From NCBI RefSeq assembly GCF_007558865.1, contig NZ_VLPK01000001.1, positions 1,240,001 to 1,304,000 on the forward strand: a DNA stretch of 64,000 nucleotides, given 5' to 3'. Of the stretch, positions 41,612 through 51,572 are shown piece after piece. Under the pieces are notes generated by a model. The model searched no databases and was not told where the DNA came from. It was given only the letters and a program-made list of their open reading frames with translations. Each line of letters starts with the position of its first letter. Position 1 is the first letter of the stretch. This DNA comes from Mucilaginibacter corticis. Its GTDB lineage: Bacteria > Bacteroidota > Bacteroidia > Sphingobacteriales > Sphingobacteriaceae. The position numbers were made by a program, and so were the translations under genes.

Positions 41612-44086
41612 ATGATCCCTAAGAAAACGCTATTGACGGTTGCGCTGCTAAGTGCCGCCATCAACCTTTTTGCCCAAAAAAATGATTTAAAGTTATGGTA
41701 CGATAAGCCGTCGGGCCATGTGTGGGAAAAGGCTATGCCCATAGGCAATGGCCGTTTGGCCGGCATGGTATATGGTAATCCCGAACGCGAAACCATCCAG
41801 TTAAATGAAGCAACCTTATGGAGCGGCGGACCAAGCCGCAATGACGATGAGCAAGCGCTATCTGTACTAAAGGATGTGCAGCGCCTCATTTTTGAGAATA
41901 AACGCAAAGAAGCTGCCGATCTGGCCAGTAAAAAAATGATGACCAGTAAAGATAATGGGATGTGCTATCAGCCGGTGGGCAATCTATATTTGAACTTTCC
42001 GGGGCATGAGCATTATCAAAATTATCATCGCGAGCTTGATCTGTCTAAAGCTATTACAACTACTACTTATACTGTTGGCGATGTTACTTATAAACGAGAG
42101 GCTTTTGCCTCAAACGCCGACCAGGTTATTGTGGTGCATCTTTCTGCCAGCAAACCGGGCAGCCTGAATTTTTCGGCAGCCATGGCAAGTCCGCAAAAAT
42201 CCAATGTGGTTACCAGGGGAAAAGACGAGTTGGTTTTGCTGGGCATATCAGGTGATAGGGACGGCATAAAAGGGCTGGACAAATTCCAGGCTTTGGTAAA
42301 GATAAAGCCGGATGGTGGCGAAATATCAGTTTCTGACACGTCTGTAAACGTAACTAAAGCAAATTCGGCAACCCTGTTCATTTCTATCGCCACAAACTTT
42401 GTAAAGTACGATGATATAAGCGGCGATGAGTCGGCCCGGGCCAATAGTTACCTGAATAAAGCATGGCCCATACCGTATGCCACCCTGGTGAGCAATCACA
42501 TAGCGGCCTATCAAAAATATTTTAACCGGGTTAAATTAGACCTCGGCACCAGCGATGCGGCGAAGAACCCCACCGATCAGCGCATCAACGATTTTGCAAG
42601 CGGCAATGACCCGCAACTGGTGGAGCTTTATTTTCAGTTTGGCAGGTATTTGCTGATCTCATCTTCGCAACCCGGCGGACAGCCGGCCAATTTGCAGGGT
42701 ATCTGGAATAAAGAGATGAGCCCGCCATGGGGCAGTAAATATACCATCAACATCAATACAGAAATGAACTACTGGCCGGCCGAGGAAACCAATCTTGCCG
42801 AAATGCATGAGCCATTGGTGCAGATGGTGAAAGACCTGTCGGTTACCGGTAAGCAGACGGCTAAAACCATGTACGGAGTTGGCGGCTGGATGGCACACCA
42901 CAATACCGATCTGTGGCGTATTACCGGCCCTGTTGATTATATCTATTCAGGTTTATGGCCGTCGGGCGGGGCATGGTTAAGTACCCAGCTTTGGGACAGG
43001 TATATGTACAATGCCGATAAAAATTACCTTAAATCTGTTTACAGCGCCCTACGTGGCGCGGCGCAATTTTACCTGGAGTTTTTGGTAGAAGAGCCCGAAC
43101 ATAAATGGCTGGTGATCTCGCCATCGGTATCACCCGAAAATAATCCGCAGGTTTATGGCGATGGTATAGCTATAGATGCCGGTGTTACCATGGATAACCA
43201 GTTGGTGTTTGATATTTTCAGCGAGGTTATAGCGGCATCAAAAATTTTAAATGTCGACCAGGATTTTGCGGCTAAATTAAAAGCCGCGCGCGACAGGCTG
43301 CCGCCGATGCAAATAGGCCAGTACAGCCAGCTGCAGGAGTGGCTGCATGACCTGGACAGTCCAACTGATCATAACCGCCACGTATCGCATTTGTACGGGC
43401 TGTACCCAAGCAACCAGATATCGGCATACCGTACGCCCGAACTGTTTGACGCTGCGCGCACCTCGTTAATTTACCGTACGGATGTATCTACCGGCTGGTC
43501 GATGGGTTGGAAAGTTAATTTATGGGCTCGCTTGCTTGATGGCAACCACGCGTTCAAACTGATCCAAAATCAACTGACACCTACCGGTAAAAATCACGGA
43601 AGCTCAAACAATGGCGGCGGTACCTACCCTAATATGTTTGACGCGCACCCGCCGTTCCAGATAGACGGAAACTTTGGCTGTGCCGCCGGCATTACCGAAA
43701 TGCTGATGCAAAGTGCAGACGGCGCTTTAAATTTATTGCCTGCCTTACCTGATGCCTGGCCTGCCGGTTCTGTAAGCGGCCTGCGTGCCCGCGGCGGATT
43801 TGAAATTGTGAGCCTGAAATGGGACAACGGTAAAATAAGCGAGCTTAAAATAAGATCGACCGTTGGCGGTAATTGCCGCCTGCGTGTGCCTAATAGTATA
43901 AAATTACAAGGCGGCACATTAAAGACAGCTAAAGGTGCAAATCCTAACTTCTTTTATCAGAATGAGGAAACTGCAAAGCCTATCATATCGCCAAAGGCGC
44001 AATTAAAACCTACAGGCGAAAAACCAACCTTGCTGTATGACTTTGCTACGGTTGCTGGTAAAACTTATACGTTGGTGGGTAACTAA
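41612..44086 (+). CDS. GH95-family alpha-L-fucosidase-like glycosidase
   Basis: 824 residues with a signal peptide (TLLTVALLSAAINLFAQ). It aligns by eye with GH95: an N-terminal beta domain (LWYDKPSGHVWEKAMPIGNG, RLAGMVYGNPERETIQLNEA, TLWSGGP), and an (alpha/alpha)6 barrel with NINTEMNYWPAEETNLAEMH, WLVISPSVSPENN, WLHDLDSPTDHNRHVSHLYG and STGWSMGWKVNLWARLLDG. GH95 enzymes mostly release terminal alpha-1,2-fucose by inversion; some act on alpha-galactose. It is exported, probably periplasmic. Neighbours do not form a canonical SusCD locus. Confidence 0.92.
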   Translation: MIPKKTLLTVALLSAAINLFAQKNDLKLWYDKPSGHVWEKAMPIGNGRLAGMVYGNPERETIQLNEATLWSGGPSRNDDEQALSVLKDVQRLIFENKRKEAADLASKKMMTSKDNGMCYQPVGNLYLNFPGHEHYQNYHRELDLSKAITTTTYTVGDVTYKREAFASNADQVIVVHLSASKPGSLNFSAAMASPQKSNVVTRGKDELVLLGISGDRDGIKGLDKFQALVKIKPDGGEISVSDTSVNVTKANSATLFISIATNFVKYDDISGDESARANSYLNKAWPIPYATLVSNHIAAYQKYFNRVKLDLGTSDAAKNPTDQRINDFASGNDPQLVELYFQFGRYLLISSSQPGGQPANLQGIWNKEMSPPWGSKYTININTEMNYWPAEETNLAEMHEPLVQMVKDLSVTGKQTAKTMYGVGGWMAHHNTDLWRITGPVDYIYSGLWPSGGAWLSTQLWDRYMYNADKNYLKSVYSALRGAAQFYLEFLVEEPEHKWLVISPSVSPENNPQVYGDGIAIDAGVTMDNQLVFDIFSEVIAASKILNVDQDFAAKLKAARDRLPPMQIGQYSQLQEWLHDLDSPTDHNRHVSHLYGLYPSNQISAYRTPELFDAARTSLIYRTDVSTGWSMGWKVNLWARLLDGNHAFKLIQNQLTPTGKNHGSSNNGGGTYPNMFDAHPPFQIDGNFGCAAGITEMLMQSADGALNLLPALPDAWPAGSVSGLRARGGFEIVSLKWDNGKISELKIRSTVGGNCRLRVPNSIKLQGGTLKTAKGANPNFFYQNEETAKPIISPKAQLKPTGEKPTLLYDFATVAGKTYTLVGN

Positions 44087-44129
44087 ATTTATAATAAACC
44101 AAAGCTATGTTATGAAAGAGGGATACCTG

Positions 44130-44270
44130 TTATTCCTCTTTCTTGTTTTCCTGCTCTTCTTTGATCTTAGCGGTGTCGTTAGCAATTTCGTCAATGATCT
44201 CGCCATTGGCCTTTACGTCAGCAATAACTTTGTCTAATTGCTGTTCAATTGATTCGTCGGGGGTGTTCAT
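44130..44270 (-). CDS. Small acidic coiled-coil-like protein
   Basis: 46 residues: MNTPDESIEQQLDKVIADVK, NGEIIDEIANDT and a charged end KIKEEQENKKEE. It is Glu/Asp/Lys-rich with heptad-like hydrophobic spacing and no membrane segment. No family is recognised. It sits on the minus strand after the GH95 gene and is supported by compositional likeness to a real protein only. Confidence 0.5.
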   Translation of the reverse strand: MNTPDESIEQQLDKVIADVKANGEIIDEIANDTAKIKEEQENKKEE

Positions 44271-44308
44271 ATTCGTTTTTTAGTTATTGTTCAGATCTTG
44301 ATGGTTAC

Positions 44309-44330
44309 AAAAAACCCGTACTTAAACGGG
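44309..44330 (-). terminator. Minus-strand intrinsic terminator
   Basis: CCCGT and ACGGG form a stem; on the minus strand a six-T run follows. It would stop leftward transcription before the small acidic gene. Confidence 0.45.
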
Positions 44331-44487
44331 CAGGCATCGGCAATAACAGCTTAGGTAGTGCGTTTTAAAAACAAAGCCAATATCGACAGCAATATTTCTG
44401 CGGACAATTAAAACCTCAAAAATTAACTTAAACATATCTCTAAACCAAACTGGAACGAAAGTTGTTAATTATTAAAAAACATCGATT

Positions 44488-44763
44488 ATGAAAAATCCAT
44501 TTGTAAAGAAAAATAACCACAACACACTGATCGCCTTAGGCGTAACCGGAGCGGCGGCAGCAGGCGCCATAGCTTATTTATATTTTACCGAGAACGGAAC
44601 CAATACGCGTTCAAAATTATCTGACGCGGTAAGCGGCGAGTTTGACAAATTCAGCAAGGTGCTGAAAGACGGCTTCAAAGATCTTACAGCCAACATCATC
44701 AGCGATAAAACCAATGTGTCAAAAAAGACCGTGCGTAAAGTGGCTGATCATGTAATTGATTAA
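44488..44763 (+). CDS. YtxH-like small membrane protein
   Basis: 91 residues. One membrane segment (LIALGVTGAAAAGAIAYLYF) is followed by NGTNTRSKLSDAVSGEFDKF and a Lys-rich amphipathic tail ending VRKVADHVID. This is the general form of YtxH/gas-vesicle-like stress proteins, usually abundant small membrane-linked proteins of unknown action. It is monocistronic. Confidence 0.7.
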   Translation: MKNPFVKKNNHNTLIALGVTGAAAAGAIAYLYFTENGTNTRSKLSDAVSGEFDKFSKVLKDGFKDLTANIISDKTNVSKKTVRKVADHVID

Positions 44764-44832
44764 TCAGCGGATCCATTGCTGATAGCGCAGGTATTTTATT
44801 AATTGCTGGTCGCCGGCAGATAAAACCGGCAG

Positions 44833-46308
44833 TCAGAGTCCAAGTGGTTCGCGTGTCCAGTATAATCCTTGTGGATTACCCGGACGCGCGAATTTATACC
44901 GGTATATCGTCGCACGGATAAACCGGGGCGGTTTGTTCGGGAACGGATTTTCTGCAAAAAGGCAGGTAGCATCCGCATCATTATGTAAAAGTTTCCAGGC
45001 TAAATTATACACCCAGGGATACTGATCTGAGGTGGACATAGCCGCGAACCACATTTGCCAGTCGAGCCTTAATTGGTAAGGTGCAATCTGCGGCGGTCGC
45101 TGATCTAACAACACAGGCAGGCCTTTGTAAATGTAGGGCTTCCATCTAGCGTTACTATTAGTAGTGTCGTCCATCGTGCCTTCAAAAACCACGTTAAGCC
45201 GTTCCTGCCCTACACTGCCAAAAGTGCCATAAGTATTTACCAGGTCGAACGGATCGAAAGAGCGGTTCATAGTCTGGTTGGGCGATAAGATGTTCCATAC
45301 CGGTTGGATGCTGAGTATGGCGACCAACGCGGTTACCACCCACGATGTGATATTCATTGGTTTTGATTCTTCTGCTATATCGGCAGCGGCTTGTGCTTTG
45401 GCTACCAGTTTTTGGGGCAGTATCATTGCCCAAAAACCATCGTCAAAACAGGCGAGGGCAGGCACAACAGTAAGCCAGTTTAAGAAAGATAAATTGCCGC
45501 TGACAATAATAAAAAGCTGGAAAAATATAATAATAGTCCCCGCGATATGCCGCCCCAACCGCGGGCCGAACACAAACCATGGCGCAACCAGTTCGGCCAG
45601 CCAGTTAAACCAAACACCAATTTTTAATAAAAGCCGGGGTAAAAAATGGAACCAGCGTGTAAAGGGCCCGGGGATAGGCTGCGTTTCAAAATAATAGTAC
45701 AGGGCGGTATCGTCACGCCAGACCTTGTCACCGCGGTATTTGATCATGCCGGCACCCAGCATGATCCGAAATGCCAGCCAGCGGAACAGGATGATAATTA
45801 ATAATGGAGGCGGTCGTTTAGGGAAGGGGCGCAGGTCAAACAGCGGGCAAAGAAATATCGCTAAAAAGCCGGTTTCAGTTAATTGCATTTCCCATCCATA
45901 GCCGTACCAATCTTGCCCGGCGTGTGCTATGGATAAGTAAAGCGCCCACAGCACCGTCAGCATTGGCGCATTGGCAAAGCCCGCCACAACGATCAATGAT
46001 ATTATAAACCCAAGCCATGACACGGTTAACAGCGCGGTATCCGAATGCCTGAACCAAAAGATTGATGGTAGCCTTATAAACCCTGCCCCTGTAGATCCTA
46101 ACGCGCTGCCCAGCTGCTCAAAGTAATTGCCGACTGGCAGTAAGCCATTAGCGCCGATCAGCGGGACAAGCTGGTTAATAGCCACTAAAAACGCTATGGC
46201 ATAAACAAAGCCCAGCAAACGCAGTATGACAAAGCGGGTAAGCCAGTAAGTTGGCTTAATAGCTACGCTATCTGTTTGGTATACCGGTTCTGTTTGCAAC
46301 GTTGCCAT
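44833..46308 (-). CDS. Lipase maturation factor family membrane protein
   Basis: 491 residues with about nine membrane segments. The family hallmark GAGMIKYRGDKVWRDDTALY followed by YYFETQPIPGPFTRWFH is present, as is the C-terminal globular part (RLDWQMWFAAMSTSDQYPWV). Eukaryotic LMF1 helps fold lipases in the ER; bacterial members have no settled role. The gene is single and its start is 306 bases from the next gene, divergent. Confidence 0.92.
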   Translation of the reverse strand: MATLQTEPVYQTDSVAIKPTYWLTRFVILRLLGFVYAIAFLVAINQLVPLIGANGLLPVGNYFEQLGSALGSTGAGFIRLPSIFWFRHSDTALLTVSWLGFIISLIVVAGFANAPMLTVLWALYLSIAHAGQDWYGYGWEMQLTETGFLAIFLCPLFDLRPFPKRPPPLLIIILFRWLAFRIMLGAGMIKYRGDKVWRDDTALYYYFETQPIPGPFTRWFHFLPRLLLKIGVWFNWLAELVAPWFVFGPRLGRHIAGTIIIFFQLFIIVSGNLSFLNWLTVVPALACFDDGFWAMILPQKLVAKAQAAADIAEESKPMNITSWVVTALVAILSIQPVWNILSPNQTMNRSFDPFDLVNTYGTFGSVGQERLNVVFEGTMDDTTNSNARWKPYIYKGLPVLLDQRPPQIAPYQLRLDWQMWFAAMSTSDQYPWVYNLAWKLLHNDADATCLFAENPFPNKPPRFIRATIYRYKFARPGNPQGLYWTREPLGL

Positions 46309-46614
46309 TCCATTTTAATGGTTGCTCTTCACCTACGTCTTGTTATTCTTGATCGCAGGCCGCCAATAAGTGCGCCGCCCAACTTTGGTATTCATTGGCT
46401 TAATTATAGATAATTTATTGATCATTAATACAATGATAAGGGCGATATGTTTAGGGTCTAAGTAATAATAGCATAGCGTTTGCGCTTAAAAGCGATTGTT
46501 GTAATAAGCCCCCTGATATTAAAATATAAACGCTGTTTTTTATAACAATTTATTAAAGAAAGTTTATCAAAATGCGCGGTTAAATATTTCAGAAAAAATA
46601 ATATTTTTAGGGCA
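46309..46614. other. Intergenic region between divergent LMF and type IX cargo genes
   Basis: No gene or repeat seen. A TATTTTTAG close to the ATG at 46615 resembles the -7 box with one mismatch. Confidence 0.4.
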
Positions 46615-49600
46615 ATGCGCAAATTTTTACTTGCAACAAGCCTTATCCTGTTTTTTTGCCTTTTTTATAATAAAATAAAAGCGCAGGTTATAACAACCGG
46701 AACAATGGCCGGCGGTATCTCATCCTGCATAGGGAATGCGGCTTCTGATCCAAATCTTCAACACTTTACCGTTTCAGGGAATCATCTTGTAGGGGATGTA
46801 ACAGCGACAGCCCCTGCCAACTTTGAGATCTCGCTAAATGCAAATGGTAGCTACAGCAATACTTTAACCCTTACACAAACCGGTGGCGTTGTAAATAGTA
46901 TTATTTATGTGCGTTCAGCGGCTTCAGCAGGTGTTGGGAATATATCCGGAAATGTTACTTTAACGTCACCCAATGCAGGGCAGGTAACCATTGGAGTAAA
47001 GGGTGTTATAAATGCTTTACCAGTTGTAAATGCAATAGATAATCAGACTGTAAATAGCGGGGAGGCTACAACTGACGTAAAGTTTACAGGTACAGCACAG
47101 ATATACAGCTGGACAAATGACAACACCAATATTGGTTTAGCAGCAAACGGTACAGGCAATATCTCATCGTTTACCGCTATTAATAATACCAATTCGCCCC
47201 AAACTGCTAAGATTACGGTTACACCTAAGCCGGCCGGGTTTATTTATGTTGTTAACGCTATCGGTAATAGTGTATCTGTTATCAACGCGGTTAATAACTT
47301 ACCGGTAGTGACTATTCCTATTAAAGATGCCCTACGACTCGTTGTAAGCCCCGACGCTTTACATGTATATGTGCTTACTACAACAGGCTATAATTCAAGT
47401 GTTGCTGTAATTGATGCTGCAACAAATACTGTCACAGCTACCATTGATGTAGGTAAAGCATCTTCAAATATTTTGATATCACACGACGGCACAAGACTAT
47501 ATCTGATAAATACATTTCCTAATACGGTGACAGTTGTAAACACATCCAACAATAGTGTAATTGCGACTGTTAGTGTCGGCCAATACGCGATGCAGCAGAC
47601 ATTAAGCCCGAACGGGAATTATTTATATGTTAGTTTAGGCACAGATTTAGCCGTTATAAATACTGCTAACAATAAAGTCGAAAAAAAAATTTACGGTTTG
47701 GTCTATGAGCCTAATTCTTTTCTTTTTAACAAGGATGGATCCATATTATATGCAGCAAATTTCACAAATACGGTAAGCGTAATTAATACCAGTAATGGCG
47801 AGCTCATTGCATCTATACCTACTAACGATAATTATCCTGCTTATTTAATATTTAGTAAGGATGAAAAACTATTATATGTATCTAATATTGACGGGAAAAC
47901 TATAACTGTCATTAACACTAATACAAATAAAGTAACAGCAAATATTCCTTTAGGCTCATCTCCTGACAGATTAATTATGTCTCCTGACGGTAAATACCTG
48001 TATACTACAGGTCCGGGTTCGCAAAATATATTCGTAATAAGTACTTTAACCAATACCGTTGTTAGTAAAATACAGGTTCCGGGTATACCAGTCACTTTGG
48101 CATTGAATAATGATGGTAGTTTGCTGTATGTAGCCGATCAAGCTTATTTGGATAATAAATTGTATGTTATAAATACCACTACTAATACCGTGGTTGCAGA
48201 TATACCCGTGGGGCCAACCCCCATAATAGACAATACTGATTTTACCCCGGGCAAAGGCTGCGATGGCCTGCCTGTTTCGTTTAACATCACGGTTAACCCG
48301 ACGCCACCACTTATTAATACCGTAGGTTTGCCAAACCCTGTCAGCACCACCTATGGTACTGCTTCGGTATCCAGCAGTTTCACGGTGTCAGGATCAAATT
48401 TATCCGGACCAGTTACCGTCACCCCGCCGCCTGGTTTTGAAGTGAGTACAGATAATATAAACTTTAGCCCTACACTTACCATCGGCAATACAGGTAATAT
48501 CGCATCTACGCTTGTTTATATGCGGTTAGCCGCCACAACCAACGCGGCGACCTATTCGGGTAACGTTGTGCTAAGCAGTCCTGGAGCTTCTGTTGTTAAT
48601 GTGCCTATTGGCAACAGCATTGTTAAACCCGCGCCATTAAATATTACGGGCACTTATGCAAAAATATATGGTGATGTTTTAACCAATACCACCATTTATT
48701 ATAATACGCCTAACGTTACATTTACCAATCCTGATCTTAAAAACGGTAACAGTTTTAATTCTATCGATATTTCTTTCGGGGCAGGATCACACGCTACAGA
48801 TGGCGCAGGTACTTACAATGGCACTGTAACACTATCCGGCTTTACCGGGCGCAACGGGTATTTAAGCAGCAATTATATTGTAAGCTATAGCCTTGTTAAT
48901 TTGGTGGTACTGCCGGCAACGTTAACCATTACTGCAAATAATATAGATAAACCTTACGGCACAACCCTTGCAGACGTAACCAATTCGAACCGTTTTACCG
49001 CAACCGGATTAAAAAACGGTGAAACTATTAGTAGTGTAGCCATTAATTACGGAACGGGGGCTGAAGCCACAGCAACAGCGGGGATTTACACTGGTTCTGT
49101 GGTTGCAGTTAATGCCACAGGCGGCACTTTTGCAGCCGGTAACTATAGCGTTATATACGTTCCCGGTAATATTAATGTAATAGTCCCCCCGCCGCCTGAT
49201 ATTACAACGGTAGGTACGCCTCAATCAGTAAACACTACTTACGGCACGGCATCTCCATCAAGCAGTTTTACCGTATCCGGCGTAAATCTATTAGCCGGTA
49301 TAACGGTTACGCCGCCGGCAGGTTTCGAGGTAAGTACAGACGGTGTGCATTTTAGCAATACCGTAACGGTTGGCGCTGCGGGTACAGTTGCTGCCGTACC
49401 GGTTTATATTAGGTTAGCATCTATAACCAATGCAGGGGCATATAGCGGCGATATTAACTTAAGCAGCGGTTCAGGATCAGGAATTGTAACTGTGCCGATG
49501 CCAAACAGCACCGTAGATAAGGCACCTTTAACCATTTTTGCTATAGACAAGTCAAAAACTTATGGCGATGTTTTAAGTGGTTTTACTAATTCCGAAGATT

Positions 49601-50580
49601 TTGCCATTACAGCCGGTAGTTTAAAAAATGGTAATATCATTACTTTGGTATCTGTTATTTACGGGCAAGGCGGGGCAGCCACAGATCCTGTTGGTTATTA
49701 TGCCGGATCAGTAAAGATAATTGCAGTTACGGGTGCTAATGGGTATGATGAAGATAATTATATTGTCACCTTTATGCCGGCCGACATCGCGGTTAAAGCG
49801 GCCCCGTTAATTGTAGCAGCAGGTAATTATTCTAAAACATACGGCACCGTGATTAGTGAAGATCAGCCTAATAGCTTCGCAGTAGGCGGCTTAAAAAATA
49901 ATGAAACAATAGAAAATGTTAAATCTACCTATGGCTTGGGGCGTAATGCAACTGATCCTGTTGGAATTTACAAAGGTTCAATCATACCGTCTGATCCAAG
50001 TGAAGGTACATTTACAGCATCTAATTATGCCATAACTTATAAGCCGGGTGATATAGAGGTAACCCCTGCAATATTAACGGTAACCGCCGATGATAAAACT
50101 AAGAATTACGGCGCCGCTAATCCAACGTTAACTTTTACCTACAGCGGGTTTGTAAATAATGAAACCGAAGCGCAGTTAACAGAACAGCCAACTATTACCA
50201 CTACTGCAACTACAAAATCTGACGGCGGGGTATATCCTATCACAATATCCGGCGGATCGGCAGTAAACTACACTTTCAACTACATTAGCGCCACGCTTAC
50301 CATTAACGCGCCGACAGTTCTGGTTATTCCAAATACGTTCACGCCAAATAATGACGGCGTAAATGATAGCTGGAAAATACCGGCATTGGCTTCATATCCT
50401 GATTGCCTGGTGCAAATATTCAACCGTTACGGTTCAAAAGTATACTCATCCGTTGGCTACCCCGTGCCCTGGGACGGCACATACGAAGGTTTGAAAGTGC
50501 CTGACGGTGTATATTATTACATTATAGATACTAAGGTATTACCCGGTAAAGCATCAGGGTACGTGAATGTGATCAGGTAA
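46615..50580 (+). CDS. Secreted YVTN-propeller/MBG-domain protein with type IX (type B) sorting domain
   Basis: 1321 residues with a signal peptide ending KIKAQ. Three related domains of about 100 residues share the theme HFTVSGxxL..VTVTPPPGFEVS (residues about 35-135, 560-660 and 860-960). Eight YVTN-type units (for example YVSNIDGKTITVINTNTNKV) form a beta-propeller at about 210-540. About five MBG-type units (LTITANNIDKPYGTTLADVT; LIVAAGNYSKTYGTVISEDQ) follow. The end is a gliding-motility-type sorting domain: TPNNDGVNDSWKIPA, NRYGSKVYSS, PWDGTYEGLKVPDGVYYY. Partner of the 15.3 kb protein in being exported by the type IX system; ligand unknown. Confidence 0.9.
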   Translation: MRKFLLATSLILFFCLFYNKIKAQVITTGTMAGGISSCIGNAASDPNLQHFTVSGNHLVGDVTATAPANFEISLNANGSYSNTLTLTQTGGVVNSIIYVRSAASAGVGNISGNVTLTSPNAGQVTIGVKGVINALPVVNAIDNQTVNSGEATTDVKFTGTAQIYSWTNDNTNIGLAANGTGNISSFTAINNTNSPQTAKITVTPKPAGFIYVVNAIGNSVSVINAVNNLPVVTIPIKDALRLVVSPDALHVYVLTTTGYNSSVAVIDAATNTVTATIDVGKASSNILISHDGTRLYLINTFPNTVTVVNTSNNSVIATVSVGQYAMQQTLSPNGNYLYVSLGTDLAVINTANNKVEKKIYGLVYEPNSFLFNKDGSILYAANFTNTVSVINTSNGELIASIPTNDNYPAYLIFSKDEKLLYVSNIDGKTITVINTNTNKVTANIPLGSSPDRLIMSPDGKYLYTTGPGSQNIFVISTLTNTVVSKIQVPGIPVTLALNNDGSLLYVADQAYLDNKLYVINTTTNTVVADIPVGPTPIIDNTDFTPGKGCDGLPVSFNITVNPTPPLINTVGLPNPVSTTYGTASVSSSFTVSGSNLSGPVTVTPPPGFEVSTDNINFSPTLTIGNTGNIASTLVYMRLAATTNAATYSGNVVLSSPGASVVNVPIGNSIVKPAPLNITGTYAKIYGDVLTNTTIYYNTPNVTFTNPDLKNGNSFNSIDISFGAGSHATDGAGTYNGTVTLSGFTGRNGYLSSNYIVSYSLVNLVVLPATLTITANNIDKPYGTTLADVTNSNRFTATGLKNGETISSVAINYGTGAEATATAGIYTGSVVAVNATGGTFAAGNYSVIYVPGNINVIVPPPPDITTVGTPQSVNTTYGTASPSSSFTVSGVNLLAGITVTPPAGFEVSTDGVHFSNTVTVGAAGTVAAVPVYIRLASITNAGAYSGDINLSSGSGSGIVTVPMPNSTVDKAPLTIFAIDKSKTYGDVLSGFTNSEDFAITAGSLKNGNIITLVSVIYGQGGAATDPVGYYAGSVKIIAVTGANGYDEDNYIVTFMPADIAVKAAPLIVAAGNYSKTYGTVISEDQPNSFAVGGLKNNETIENVKSTYGLGRNATDPVGIYKGSIIPSDPSEGTFTASNYAITYKPGDIEVTPAILTVTADDKTKNYGAANPTLTFTYSGFVNNETEAQLTEQPTITTTATTKSDGGVYPITISGGSAVNYTFNYISATLTINAPTVLVIPNTFTPNNDGVNDSWKIPALASYPDCLVQIFNRYGSKVYSSVGYPVPWDGTYEGLKVPDGVYYYIIDTKVLPGKASGYVNVIR

Positions 50581-50699
50581 TATATTTCATGACTGGCGGG
50601 ATCCCGACTGCCTTAAAGCTTTAAAATTGTTTGAATTTGACAATAAACGGTTTGATATCAACAAACACATGCCCTGGTTTTTGACAGACCTTTGTAACA

Positions 50700-51572
50700 A
50701 TGAAAACAAAGGAAAACAAAGTTTGGTACATAACCGGTGCGTCAAAAGGGTTAGGGCTGTCGCTGGTTAAAAGATTACTACTGGCCGGGAATAAAGTTGC
50801 CGCTACTTCCAGGACAATAGACGCGTTAAAAACCGCGGTTGGCGATGTTGCCGCCGATCTGTTTTTACCGCTGGCGGTTGATCTTTCTAATGACGAATCT
50901 ATCCACGCGTCTATCCAAAAAGCGGTAGAAACATTCGGTAAAATTGATGTCGTGGTGAATAATGCCGGCTATGGCATTGGCGGCAGTGTAGAAGAGCTTT
51001 CAGGAAATGAAGTGGTAGATTGCTTTAATATCAACGTATTTGCCGCTGTAAACGTAATAAAATATGTATTGCCGGTAATGCGCGCGCAGCGGTCTGGTCA
51101 TATTATAAATATCTCATCAATAGCCGGTTTTGCCCCCGCTACCGGCTGGTCATTGTACGCGGCTACCAAGTATGCTCTTATCGGCATATCAGAGGTACTG
51201 GCACAGGATGTTAAAGAGTTTGGTATTAAAGTAACCGTAGCCGCGCCCGGCGCATTCAGAACGGAGTTTTTAACTGAACAATCGTTGGTATTGGCAAAAA
51301 ACCAGATAGCCGATTACAAAGCGATCAGGGAATCGCAGGAGCGCATGTTGGCCATGGACGGCAAACAAGCCGGCGACCCTGATAAAGCTGCTGATATTTT
51401 TATTCAACTGGCCGAAATGGATGAGCCGCCCGTCCGTTTGTTTATGGGGACTGATGCGTATAACCGCGCGTCGCAAAAGATCGAAGCATTAGCTACCGAC
51501 CTTGAAAAATGGAAAGAACTATCTTTTGCAACCGACTACAGGCAACAGCCTAATGTGTTAAATTTGCAATAG
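50700..51572 (+). CDS. SDR-family oxidoreductase
   Basis: 290 residues. The NAD(P) motif is YITGASKGLGLSLVKRLLLA; NNAGYGIGG, the catalytic Ser in NISSIAGFAP and the Tyr/Lys pair in YAATKYALIG are intact. It is a classical short-chain dehydrogenase; the substrate is unknown. It runs directly into an AraC regulator whose ATG follows its stop, suggesting that this regulator controls it. Confidence 0.92.
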   Translation: MKTKENKVWYITGASKGLGLSLVKRLLLAGNKVAATSRTIDALKTAVGDVAADLFLPLAVDLSNDESIHASIQKAVETFGKIDVVVNNAGYGIGGSVEELSGNEVVDCFNINVFAAVNVIKYVLPVMRAQRSGHIINISSIAGFAPATGWSLYAATKYALIGISEVLAQDVKEFGIKVTVAAPGAFRTEFLTEQSLVLAKNQIADYKAIRESQERMLAMDGKQAGDPDKAADIFIQLAEMDEPPVRLFMGTDAYNRASQKIEALATDLEKWKELSFATDYRQQPNVLNLQ

